This document shows positions 18,181-25,157 of a DNA stretch of 64,000 nt, piece after piece. The stretch spans positions 1,054,001 through 1,118,000 of the forward strand of contig NZ_JAWKWO010000001.1 of assembly GCF_041397485.1 (NCBI RefSeq), written 5' to 3'. Under the pieces are notes generated by a model. That model ran no database searches. It saw only the letters and a list, made by a program, of their open reading frames with translations, and was not told the origin of the DNA. The DNA comes from Zhengella sp020637775. GTDB lineage: Bacteria; Pseudomonadota; Alphaproteobacteria; Rhizobiales; Rhizobiaceae. The translations under genes were made by a program, and so were the position numbers. How positions within the stretch are numbered: the first letter of the stretch is position 1; every line of letters starts with the position of its first letter.

Positions 18181-19170
18181 TCAGTGGCCCGCGTCTTCGT
18201 ACACCTTCCTGGCGGCCGGATGGTAGGGCACGGTCTTGGCGCCGGCCATCAATGCCACATCCAGCGGCGCCATCGCCTTGTGAACCCCGTTGAGCTGGTC
18301 CGCGTTGTCGACAAGCGCCTTGGTGATGTCATGAACCATGGTTTCGTCGGCATCGGCCCGCACGAAGAGCTGCGCCGAGACGGTCACGGTCAGCACGTCG
18401 CTGTCGGTCCAGTCATAGGATTCGTTCTTGATCGTGAACGGCTTGATGTCCCATTCCTCGATCACCTTGTCCGCCGTCTCCTGGGTCACCGGCAGCAGCT
18501 TGACGTCGATGGACGAGGCCAGTTCGCGGATCGAGCTGTGATTGACGAACAGCGAGTTGAGGATCATGTCGATACGGCGGTCGCGCATCAGGTCGCCCTG
18601 CTCGCCGGAAGCGGCGAACTGCACGTCGCCACCCCATGACTTGATCTCGTCCGGGCTGGCGCCGATGGCATTGAGCATGGATTCGCCGACCGAACTGACG
18701 ATATTGCCGCGCTTGTTGAGCGCGATGCGGATCGGCAGCTTCTGTTCGGCAATGTCTTCCAGCGTGGCGAGATTGTGTTCCTTGGCGTAGTCGGCATTCA
18801 CGATGGCCTGCATCGGCGCCCAGGTATAGAGCTGGGCCACTGTCGCCATGCTGTCGATCGGCCCCTGGAAGGGCGGTTTGCCGCCGATGGCAAGCTTGGC
18901 CTCGGCGTCATGGATGATGGCAAGGTCGCATTTGCCCTGATCGAGCAGCGCGACATTGGCAAGCCCCCCGCCGGATGTCTGATAGGTCACGGTCGAGCCG
19001 GGAAAGGCCTTCTTGACGGCAGCGTCAACGCCTGCGCCCAGCAGGCTCCACAATCCGCCCGGGCTCGCGCCGCAAAGGGTCAGGTTATAGGTTTGCGCTT
19101 GCGCTCCACCAGCCATGGCAAGCACCGTGATCGCGGCACCTGCAAGGGCGCCAGCCAGCATTTTTTTCAT
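18181..19170 (-). CDS. TAXI-family TRAP transporter solute-binding protein
   Basis: The 329-residue protein has a Sec signal peptide (MKKMLAGALAGA..., ending AQA near residue 26) and the TAXI-family core, including the early CGASPGGLW and the YQTSGGGLANVALL region. It is the periplasmic receptor for the fused TRAP permease downstream. The start at 19170 follows GGAGGATATC; an in-frame ATG further upstream at 19191 would disrupt the signal peptide. An operator copy is 25 bases before the start codon. Confidence 0.9.
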   Translation of the reverse strand: MKKMLAGALAGAAITVLAMAGGAQAQTYNLTLCGASPGGLWSLLGAGVDAAVKKAFPGSTVTYQTSGGGLANVALLDQGKCDLAIIHDAEAKLAIGGKPPFQGPIDSMATVAQLYTWAPMQAIVNADYAKEHNLATLEDIAEQKLPIRIALNKRGNIVSSVGESMLNAIGASPDEIKSWGGDVQFAASGEQGDLMRDRRIDMILNSLFVNHSSIRELASSIDVKLLPVTQETADKVIEEWDIKPFTIKNESYDWTDSDVLTVTVSAQLFVRADADETMVHDITKALVDNADQLNGVHKAMAPLDVALMAGAKTVPYHPAARKVYEDAGH

Positions 19171-19194
19171 GATATCCTCCCACATCGGCAATCA

Positions 19195-19206
19195 TTAGAT
19201 TGCTAA
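19195..19206. promoter_or_regulatory. Operator copy 3, TTAGATTGCTAA
   Basis: Inverted repeat TTAG-N4-CTAA just upstream of the TAXI binding-protein start. Read on the minus strand it is GTTAGCAATCTAA, differing from copies 1 and 2 only in the central bases. Location overlapping the promoter-proximal leader fits a repressor site. Confidence 0.65.
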
Positions 19207-19306
19207 CTGTTTCAGGATAAAGGGCGCGAATCGGAATTGTCAATTGCCGTTCATGCACATGCGTATTGCTCGACAGTGTGCCCGTTTCCCGCTATAGGGC
19301 TTTTCC

Positions 19307-19318
19307 TTAGCTTTCTAA
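19307..19318. promoter_or_regulatory. Operator copy 4, TTAGCTTTCTAA
   Basis: The same 12-mer as copies 1 and 2, preceded by CC and followed by GG, upstream of the EamA transporter and aldolase genes. It overlaps the likely transcription start region, just after a possible -10 (GCTATAGGG at 19291-19299). Confidence 0.68.
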
Positions 19319-19328
19319 GGGGAGAGGA

Positions 19329-19399
19329 ATGCCACAACCGCCCCGCCTCTCGGGAACCGGATGATGACAACACTCCTGGCAGGCCCGCGTGACCGGTGA
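19329..19399 (+). other. Two overlapping short leader reading frames before the EamA gene
   Basis: An 11-codon frame (19329-19364) has the strongest ribosome-binding site in this leader (GGGGAGAGGA). Its stop overlaps the ATG of a second 11-codon frame (19364-19399), which in turn overlaps the GTG start of the EamA gene. Whether they are translated is unknown. Confidence 0.35.
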
Positions 19400-20306
19400 A
19401 CTTCTGGCTCTTGCCGCGGCCTTCGCCTTTGCGCTGTCCAGCGTCGCCATTGCCAAGGGCGCGCGCACCAGCAGCGGCGAGACCGGCGTCCTGTTGTCAG
19501 CGATGGCGACCGGCCTGTTCGCCGGGCTGGGCTGGCTGGCAACCGGCAACGGCCAGTTCCACCTCAATGGCTGGCATGGCGCTGGCGTGGCAATCGGCTG
19601 GTTTGTCGCCTCCGGTCTTCTGGCCACCGTCTGGGGCCGCATCACCATGTTCCGCTCCATCGAACTGGCCGGCGTCATTCGCGCATCCACGACCCGCCGC
19701 CTCATGCCCTTCATGTCGGTGATCGTCGCCGGCCTGGTTCTCGGCGAGCGGGTTTCCGGCGTCGCTGCCGTCGGCATGGCACTGATCGCCGCCAGTTTCT
19801 ACCTGCTTTACCGGGAAAACAGCGCGCGCATCCGCATTTCCAGTGACGATCCGGCACGCCGTGCGATGATCTCCCGGGGCCTCGTCTATGGCATTGCCTC
19901 CGCGCTGCTCTACGCGCTCAGCTTCGTGGCACGCAAGTTCGGGCTTGAAGCCGTGCCCGATGCCTTCTTCGGCGCCTTTGTCGGCTCGCTGACGGCCATC
20001 GCCTTCTATGCCGGCGCAGCCGTGTTCAGCACCCGTTACCGCATCGCCCTGGCCGGGGCGCTCAGGACGCCCAATCCCTGGCAATTGCTTGCCGCGGTGC
20101 TGATGGCCGCCGGTCAACTGTCCCAGTTCGCGGCGCTGAAACTGACCGGTGTCGGGCGCGTCGCCTTCATCAATTCCGTCGAGGTCTACATCGCCGCCTT
20201 CCTGGCGGTGGCCGTTTTCAAGACCGAGCCGATGCCCGGCCGCGCCATCGTCATCGCCACCATTCTGGCCACCGGTGGCGTCATCCTGATGTCGCTGCCG
20301 GCCTGA
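19389..20306 (+). CDS. EamA/DMT-family transporter
   Basis: A 305-residue protein with about ten hydrophobic segments in two EamA repeats, the drug/metabolite transporter architecture. The GTG at 19389 is the first possible start in frame (a stop lies 22 bases upstream). The class II aldolase gene follows by 34 bases with a good GGGAGAGACG site, so the two form an operon behind operator copy 4. Substrate is unknown; export of an aromatic intermediate is a possibility. Confidence 0.86.
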   Translation: MTGELLALAAAFAFALSSVAIAKGARTSSGETGVLLSAMATGLFAGLGWLATGNGQFHLNGWHGAGVAIGWFVASGLLATVWGRITMFRSIELAGVIRASTTRRLMPFMSVIVAGLVLGERVSGVAAVGMALIAASFYLLYRENSARIRISSDDPARRAMISRGLVYGIASALLYALSFVARKFGLEAVPDAFFGAFVGSLTAIAFYAGAAVFSTRYRIALAGALRTPNPWQLLAAVLMAAGQLSQFAALKLTGVGRVAFINSVEVYIAAFLAVAVFKTEPMPGRAIVIATILATGGVILMSLPA

Positions 20307-20340
20307 ACCGAACGACAAGACAAGCAGAGGGAGAGACGAA

Positions 20341-21066
20341 ATGAGCGACAAGGACCTGACAGAAAACGCGATCCGCGATCTCGTGATCGCCAACCGCATC
20401 CTGGCGCGCGAGAACATCATCGATGGCTTCGGTCACGTCAGTGTGCGCAGTCCCGTCAACCCGGAGCGGTTTTTCCTGTCGCGCTCGCGCAGCCCGGAAA
20501 TCGTGACCCGCGACGACATCATGGAATTCGATCTCGACGGCACGCTGCTTTCCGACGACCCGCGCCGCCCCTATGCGGAGCGGTTCATCCACGCCGCGAT
20601 CTATCGCGCCCGTCCGCAGATCAATGCCGTGTCCCACCATCATGCCCCGGCGGTCATCCCCTTCTCGCTGACCGGTGTGCCGTTGAAACCGGTGTTTCAC
20701 ATGGCATCGGTGGCAGGGTCCGAAATACCGGTCTGGGACAGCCAGGCCGAATTTGGCGACACCAACATGCTGGTCGACACGCTCGACATGGGTCACTCGC
20801 TCGCCCGCACGCTGGGCGGCAATGCCGCGGCCCTACTGCGCGGTCATGGCGCGGTCTGCGCCGCGCCTAACCTGAAGGGCATCTGCATGGTCTCCATCTA
20901 CATGCGCGACAATGCCGAACTGATCCTGAAGACGCTGCCGCTCGGCCAGCCCAAATACCTGGCGCAAGGCGAGATCGAAAAGGCCGCCGCCATGCTGATG
21001 GGTGACATGCCGCAGGCCCGCGCCTGGGACTACTGGTCCGCCCGCGCAGGGTTTGGCGGGATCTGA
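20341..21066 (+). CDS. Class II aldolase/adducin family protein, possible decarboxylase
   Basis: The 241-residue protein has zinc ligands of class II aldolases at H99, H101 (NAVSHHHAP) and H169 (LRGHGAV), plus E80 in YAERFIH. The family includes fuculose-phosphate aldolases and also 3,4-dihydroxyphthalate decarboxylase (PhtC/PehC type). Presence in a cluster with a phthalate-type dioxygenase and a shared operator makes an aromatic decarboxylase role worth testing. The sequence alone cannot separate aldolase from decarboxylase. Confidence 0.8.
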   Translation: MSDKDLTENAIRDLVIANRILARENIIDGFGHVSVRSPVNPERFFLSRSRSPEIVTRDDIMEFDLDGTLLSDDPRRPYAERFIHAAIYRARPQINAVSHHHAPAVIPFSLTGVPLKPVFHMASVAGSEIPVWDSQAEFGDTNMLVDTLDMGHSLARTLGGNAAALLRGHGAVCAAPNLKGICMVSIYMRDNAELILKTLPLGQPKYLAQGEIEKAAAMLMGDMPQARAWDYWSARAGFGGI

Positions 21067-21067
21067 A

Positions 21068-21111
21068 GCAATTCCAGCGAAAGTGGACACCGGTTTCGCG
21101 TCCGGAATTGC
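21068..21111. repeat. Palindromic intergenic element, complete copy
   Basis: A 44-base imperfect palindrome bounded by GCAATTCC and GGAATTGC. Elements with this form are dispersed in Hyphomicrobiales genomes. It lies just after the aldolase stop and could form a long hairpin in either transcript. Confidence 0.7.
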
Positions 21112-21124
21112 GGCAAGGGGATCA

Positions 21125-21161
21125 GCAATTCCAGCGAAAGCGGATGCCGGTTTCGCGCCGG
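21125..21161. repeat. Palindromic intergenic element, truncated copy
   Basis: A second copy in direct orientation begins GCAATTCCAGCGAAAG, as in the complete copy, but lacks the terminal GGAATTGC arm. The pair is 57 bases apart start to start. Confidence 0.65.
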
Positions 21162-21210
21162 TATGGCGCGAATGCTCAGGGCGCAGCCGGCAGGTACGGG
21201 CAGATTTCGC

Positions 21211-21240
21211 TTGAACCTCCAGCGGCTGGAGGGGTTAGGT
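21211..21240 (+). promoter_or_regulatory. MerR-type promoter for the CDF exporter
   Basis: A -35 element TTGAAC (21211-21216) and a -10-like TTAGGT or TAGGTG are separated by an unusually long 18-19 base spacer. The spacer is filled by a perfect dyad CCTCCAG-CGG-CTGGAGG (21216-21232). This is the layout bound by MerR-family metal regulators such as CueR/HmrR or ZntR. No merR-family gene is in the window. Confidence 0.65.
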
Positions 21241-21291
21241 GATCAGGAGGCGGCGAATCCCCGGCGCCGGCAACGGATGCGAAGGTTTGGT

Positions 21292-22245
21292 ATGGGCCAC
21301 GACCATTATCACGGCCACACGCATGGCCCCGGCCATGTCCACATGGACCCCGACAGCGGCGACCGGCGCGTTCTGGTCGCCATCTGGGCCAACGGGCTGC
21401 TGACGCTGGCCCAGATCGCGGGCGGCATCATGTCGGGCAGTCTCGCCCTGATCGCCGACGCCCTGCACAATCTCTCCGACATGGCATCGCTTGCCATCGC
21501 CTATGCCGCGCGCCGCATCGCCCGCCGTCCGCCTGACGAAGCCATGACCTACGGCTATGGCCGGATCGAGATCGTCGCCGCGCTGATCAACTATACCACA
21601 CTCATCCTGGTCGGCCTCTACCTGGTCTATGAGGGCGCCATGCGCCTGATCGACCCACCCGCCGTCGCCGGATGGACTGTGGTCATCGTCGCAGGCGTGG
21701 CGCTGGCGGTGGATGCGCTCACAGCGTTCCTGACCTGGTCCATGCAAAAGGGAAGCGTGAATATCCGCGCCCTTTTCCTGCACAACCTGTCCGATGCGCT
21801 TGCCTCCGTTGCGGTGATCGTCGGCGGAACGCTGATCCTTCTCTATGACTGGCGCATCGTCGACCCGCTCATCACCATCGCCATCGCCGCCTATATCCTT
21901 TGGCTCGCGTTCAGCGAGATCGGCGGTCCGGTCCGCACCCTGATGCTGGGCAGCCCCGACGGGCTCGACGGCAGGAAGGTCATCGCCGCGATCAGGGAAG
22001 TGGACGGCGTGGCGAGCCTTCACCATGTCCACTTCTGGCAGATGCAGGAACAACAGCCTTCCTTTGATGCCCATGTCGTGCTGACAGCAGGCGGTTGGGA
22101 GGCGCAGGAGGCGGTGAAGGCCCGCATCAAGGCGCTTCTCGCCGACCGTTTCGGTGTGCGCCACTCGACGCTGGAATTCGAGCACGCCGGCCGTGCCCAC
22201 GAAAATGCGTCGCTCTATGGATGCCCGGACGTGGCCGGCACCTGA
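21292..22245 (+). CDS. Cation diffusion facilitator (CDF) metal exporter
   Basis: A 317-residue CDF transporter. The N-terminus is histidine-rich (GHDHYHGHTHGPGHVH), followed by six membrane segments with the zinc-site motifs SLALIADALHNLSD and FLHNLSDALASV, and a cytoplasmic C-terminal domain. Such proteins export Zn, Co, Cd or Ni in exchange for protons. The ATG at 21292 follows GAAGG; an in-frame ATG at 21277 is an alternative. The upstream MerR-type promoter suggests metal induction. Confidence 0.9.
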   Translation: MGHDHYHGHTHGPGHVHMDPDSGDRRVLVAIWANGLLTLAQIAGGIMSGSLALIADALHNLSDMASLAIAYAARRIARRPPDEAMTYGYGRIEIVAALINYTTLILVGLYLVYEGAMRLIDPPAVAGWTVVIVAGVALAVDALTAFLTWSMQKGSVNIRALFLHNLSDALASVAVIVGGTLILLYDWRIVDPLITIAIAAYILWLAFSEIGGPVRTLMLGSPDGLDGRKVIAAIREVDGVASLHHVHFWQMQEQQPSFDAHVVLTAGGWEAQEAVKARIKALLADRFGVRHSTLEFEHAGRAHENASLYGCPDVAGT

Positions 22246-22264
22246 ACGCGACGCCAGACCGCTG

Positions 22265-22699
22265 TCACGCGCCCTGGCTGGCCCAGGAAACGATCTGGCC
22301 GGCCGGCAAGGCGCCAGACACGCGGTTGACCAGCGTACCGCCCTTGAACATCAGCATCGTGGGAATGCCCTGGATGCCATAGGCCTGCATCAGGCCTGGC
22401 GCCGTATCTGCATTGACCTTGATGAAGCGCATGCGTCCCTTCATCGTCTCGGCAGCCTGTGCGAATGCCGGCGCCATGGTCCGGCAGGGACCGCACCAGG
22501 GCGCCCAGACATCCACCACCACCGGCAGGTCGTCGCCCCCGGCAATGCGCTTGAACGTGGCTTCATCGACATCCGCCGGATGGTCGGCGAAAAGCGGCGT
22601 CTTGCAGACCCCGCAGCGCGCTGCCTCCAGCGGCTTGCCTTCCGGCGCTCGGTTCTTCCGCCCGCAGGACGCACAGGTGAAAAGTGTGGGGCCGCTCAT
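22265..22699 (-). CDS. trxC: Thioredoxin 2
   Basis: A 144-residue TrxC: an N-terminal zinc ribbon with C9/C12 and C29/C32, then a thioredoxin domain with the active site WCGPC (cysteines 69 and 72) and the cis-proline region GIPTML. The start at 22699 has GGAGATCGCC upstream. It converges on the CDF gene with a 19-base gap. It reduces protein disulfides in the cytoplasm, and in other bacteria is induced by oxidative stress. Confidence 0.94.
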   Translation of the reverse strand: MSGPTLFTCASCGRKNRAPEGKPLEAARCGVCKTPLFADHPADVDEATFKRIAGGDDLPVVVDVWAPWCGPCRTMAPAFAQAAETMKGRMRFIKVNADTAPGLMQAYGIQGIPTMLMFKGGTLVNRVSGALPAGQIVSWASQGA

Positions 22700-22770
22700 G
22701 GCGATCTCCTCGTCACGACAATACATTTATCAATATTGATATATTCACGGGAAGCCCTTCCCGCAAGGGT

Positions 22771-23223
22771 TCACGCCCGCCGCTTGTCCCGCGCGATCTT
22801 GCGCCCGTAGATTTCCAGCCGGTGATCGACGATTTCGTAGCCCAGACGCCGCGCCACCTCTTCCTGCAACGCCTCGATGCGTTCCGAAATGAACTCGACC
22901 ACTTCGCCCGTATCGACATCGATCAGGTGGTCGTGATGCGCCTGCGGCGCGTTCTCGTAGCGCGACGGCCCGCCCTGGAAGGTGTGGCGCTGGATCGCGC
23001 CATGATCCTCCAGCAGTTTCATCGTGCGATACACGGTGGACAACGAGATGGACGCATCCTTGCGCACCGCGCGGCGGTAGATCGCCTGTGCATCGGGGTG
23101 ATCGTCATGGCCGGCCAGGATCGCAAGAATGATCCTGCGCGGCCGCGTGATCCGCACGCCTGCCCGCCGCAAGGCCGTTTCCATCTCCTGTGCCGTCATC
23201 GGTGCCGTCATCGGTGCCGTCAT
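22771..23223 (-). CDS. mur: Fur-superfamily metal regulator, Mur-like
   Basis: A protein of about 150 residues with the Fur winged helix (SLSTVYRTMKLLEDHG) and the metal-binding HHDHLIDVDTGEVVEF region. It has no cysteine, as in alphaproteobacterial Mur/Fur proteins and unlike zinc-site Fur or Zur. It is divergent from sitABCD, the classical Mur target. Three ATG codons in a row of 12-base repeats (at 23223, 23211 and 23199) are all possible starts; I give the longest. Manganese-responsive repression of sit is the expected role. Confidence 0.86.
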   Translation of the reverse strand: MTAPMTAPMTAQEMETALRRAGVRITRPRRIILAILAGHDDHPDAQAIYRRAVRKDASISLSTVYRTMKLLEDHGAIQRHTFQGGPSRYENAPQAHHDHLIDVDTGEVVEFISERIEALQEEVARRLGYEIVDHRLEIYGRKIARDKRRA

Positions 23224-23226
23224 GGC
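23191..23226. repeat. Three tandem 12-base repeats at the mur start codon
   Basis: TGCCGTCATCGG is repeated at 23191, 23203 and (with two changes) 23215. Each unit contains an in-frame ATG on the minus strand, giving the N-terminus MTAPMTAPMTA. Unit number could change the start without shifting frame. Confidence 0.75.
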
Positions 23227-23252
23227 CGGACCATAGCCAGTTGCGACGCAGT

Positions 23253-23343
23253 TGCAAATGGAATTGACCAGTTGCGAATGATTTGCAGGAGACTTGACGG
23301 ATCGCCTGCCGCCCTCTAGGTCTTTTAATGCAAACAATTTGCA
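23253..23343. promoter_or_regulatory. Cluster of Fur/Mur-type palindromes between mur and sitA
   Basis: Two matched 15-base palindromes occur: TGCGAATGATTTGCA (23273-23287) and TGCAAACAATTTGCA (23329-23343, perfect six-base arms). A half-degenerate relative, TGCAAATGGAATTGA, begins at 23253. The last full site ends ten bases before the sitA ATG. The pattern TGCRAA-N3-TTTGCA fits an operator for the adjacent Fur-superfamily protein. Confidence 0.72.
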
Positions 23344-23353
23344 GGTAGGAAAC

Positions 23354-24256
23354 ATGACGCGATTTTTCTGTCAGGCGCTAGCTCTTGCGGGCATGGTTGC
23401 GGTGCTGGCATTGACGCCGGCGGCACAGGCAGCCGACAAGCTGAAGATTGTCACGACCTTCACAGTCATTGCCGACATGGCGGCCAATGTTGCCGGCGAG
23501 CATGCCGAGGTCGTCTCCATCACCCGGCCCGGCGCCGAGGTTCACAATTACAAGCCCACGCCGCGCGACCTGGTCAAGGCGCAGGGCGCAGACCTGATCC
23601 TGTGGAACGGGCTCAATCTCGAACGCTGGTTCGAGCGCTTCTTCACCAATCTGCACGGTGTACCGGAAGTCACGGTATCCGAGGGCATCGACCGGATCAT
23701 GATCGATGGCGACGCCTATGACGGCAAGCCCAACCCGCATGCATGGATGTCGATTTCCGCCGCGCAAATCTATGTCGACAACATCCGCGATGCGCTCATG
23801 CAGCGCGATCCGGCCAATGCCGCCGCCTATGCCGACAATGCTGCCGCCTACAAGGCGAAGATCGCCGCCTTGGCCGCCCCCCTGCACGAGGCCCTTGACG
23901 GCATTGCGGAAGAACGCCGCTGGCTTGCCACATCGGAAGGCGCGTTTTCCTATCTCGCCCGCGACTTCGGCCTGCGCGAGCTCTATCTCTGGCCGATCAA
24001 TGCCGACGGACAGGGAACGCCGCAGCAGGTGCGCGCCGTCATAGACGCCATGCGCGAACATGCCATCCCGGTGATCTTCTCCGAAAGCACCGTCTCGCCC
24101 AAGCCGGCCCAGCAGGTGGCCCGGGAAACCGGCGCCACCTATGGCGGCATGCTCTATGTCGACAGCCTGTCGGAACCCGATGGCCCCGTGCCCACCTATC
24201 TCGACATGATGCGCGTCACCATCGGGACGATTGCCGGAGGCTTGAAAAATGGCTGA
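23354..24256 (+). CDS. sitA: Mn/Fe ABC transporter periplasmic binding protein
   Basis: A 300-residue cluster-A binding protein with a Sec signal peptide (cleavage near AAQA, residue 26). The four expected metal ligands are H64, H129, E195 and D270. This His-His-Glu-Asp set belongs to manganese/iron receptors (SitA, YfeA, MntC) rather than the three-histidine zinc receptors, and the His-rich loop of ZnuA is absent. First gene of sitABCD; it overlaps sitB by eight bases. Confidence 0.93.
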   Translation: MTRFFCQALALAGMVAVLALTPAAQAADKLKIVTTFTVIADMAANVAGEHAEVVSITRPGAEVHNYKPTPRDLVKAQGADLILWNGLNLERWFERFFTNLHGVPEVTVSEGIDRIMIDGDAYDGKPNPHAWMSISAAQIYVDNIRDALMQRDPANAAAYADNAAAYKAKIAALAAPLHEALDGIAEERRWLATSEGAFSYLARDFGLRELYLWPINADGQGTPQQVRAVIDAMREHAIPVIFSESTVSPKPAQQVARETGATYGGMLYVDSLSEPDGPVPTYLDMMRVTIGTIAGGLKNG

Positions 24257-25157
24257 TGCCGGCCTGGCCGTCGAACATGCCACGGTCACCTACCGCAATG
24301 GCGTCACGGCGCTGAGGGACGCCTCATTCACCGTTCCGGCGGGAACGATCACGGCGCTGGTCGGCGGCAATGGCGCCGGCAAGTCCACGCTTTTCAAGGC
24401 GATCATGGGCTTCGTGCCGCTGGCGCGGGGAAGTGTCACCATCCTGGGCCAGCCGGCCGCCCGCGCGCTGCGCGACAACCGGGTTGCCTATGTACCGCAA
24501 TCCGAACAGGTCGACTGGAATTTTCCCGTGCTCGTCGAGGACGTGGTGATGATGGGCCGCTACGGCCACATGGGCTGGCTGCGCCGACCTGCCGCCGCCG
24601 ACCGCGCCGCCGTCGACAGCGCGCTGGAGCGCGTGGCGCTGACCCAGCACCGCAAGCGCCAGATCGGCGAACTCTCCGGCGGCCAGAAGAAACGCGTGTT
24701 CCTTGCCCGCGCCCTGGCCCAGAACGGACGGGTCATCCTGCTCGACGAGCCCTTTACCGGCGTCGATGTCCGCACCGAGCAGCAGATCATCGCGCTGCTC
24801 CGCGATCTTCGTGACGAGGGCCGCGTCATTCTGGTCTCCACCCACGACCTTGGTTCGGTGCCCGAATTCTGCGACCGGGCCGTGCTTGTCCGCGGCACGG
24901 TGCTGGCCGCCGGCCCGACCGAAAAGGTCTTCACGGCGCGTAACCTGCAGGAAACCTTCGGGGGCGTCCTGCGCCATTTCACCCTGGCCGGCGCCGATCT
25001 GCATGACGACGACGACACCCGCGGCATCACCGTCCTGACCGACGACGAACGGCCCTTCGTGCTCTACGACGGCAAGGGCCGCACCGGCGCCGAAACCGGG
25101 GGCGCATCCGGGACCGGCGGGCAGCCGGAGCAAGCGCGGCAGGGCGGCAAGCCATGA
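24249..25157 (+). CDS. sitB: Mn/Fe ABC transporter ATP-binding protein
   Basis: The 302-residue ATPase has Walker A GGNGAGKST (39-47), signature LSGGQKKR, Walker B VILLDEP and the switch histidine STHD. The C-terminal tail is about 50 residues longer than a minimal cassette and rich in Asp, Gly and Gln. It energises import through SitC/SitD and overlaps both neighbours. Confidence 0.93.
   Translation: MADAGLAVEHATVTYRNGVTALRDASFTVPAGTITALVGGNGAGKSTLFKAIMGFVPLARGSVTILGQPAARALRDNRVAYVPQSEQVDWNFPVLVEDVVMMGRYGHMGWLRRPAAADRAAVDSALERVALTQHRKRQIGELSGGQKKRVFLARALAQNGRVILLDEPFTGVDVRTEQQIIALLRDLRDEGRVILVSTHDLGSVPEFCDRAVLVRGTVLAAGPTEKVFTARNLQETFGGVLRHFTLAGADLHDDDDTRGITVLTDDERPFVLYDGKGRTGAETGGASGTGGQPEQARQGGKP

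Noticed and set aside
15891..18293. An 800-codon plus-strand frame opposite the TRAP permease
   Set aside because: Composition is extremely rich in Arg, His, Gln and Asp, typical of antisense frames in GC-rich genes; the opposite strand encodes a clear membrane protein.
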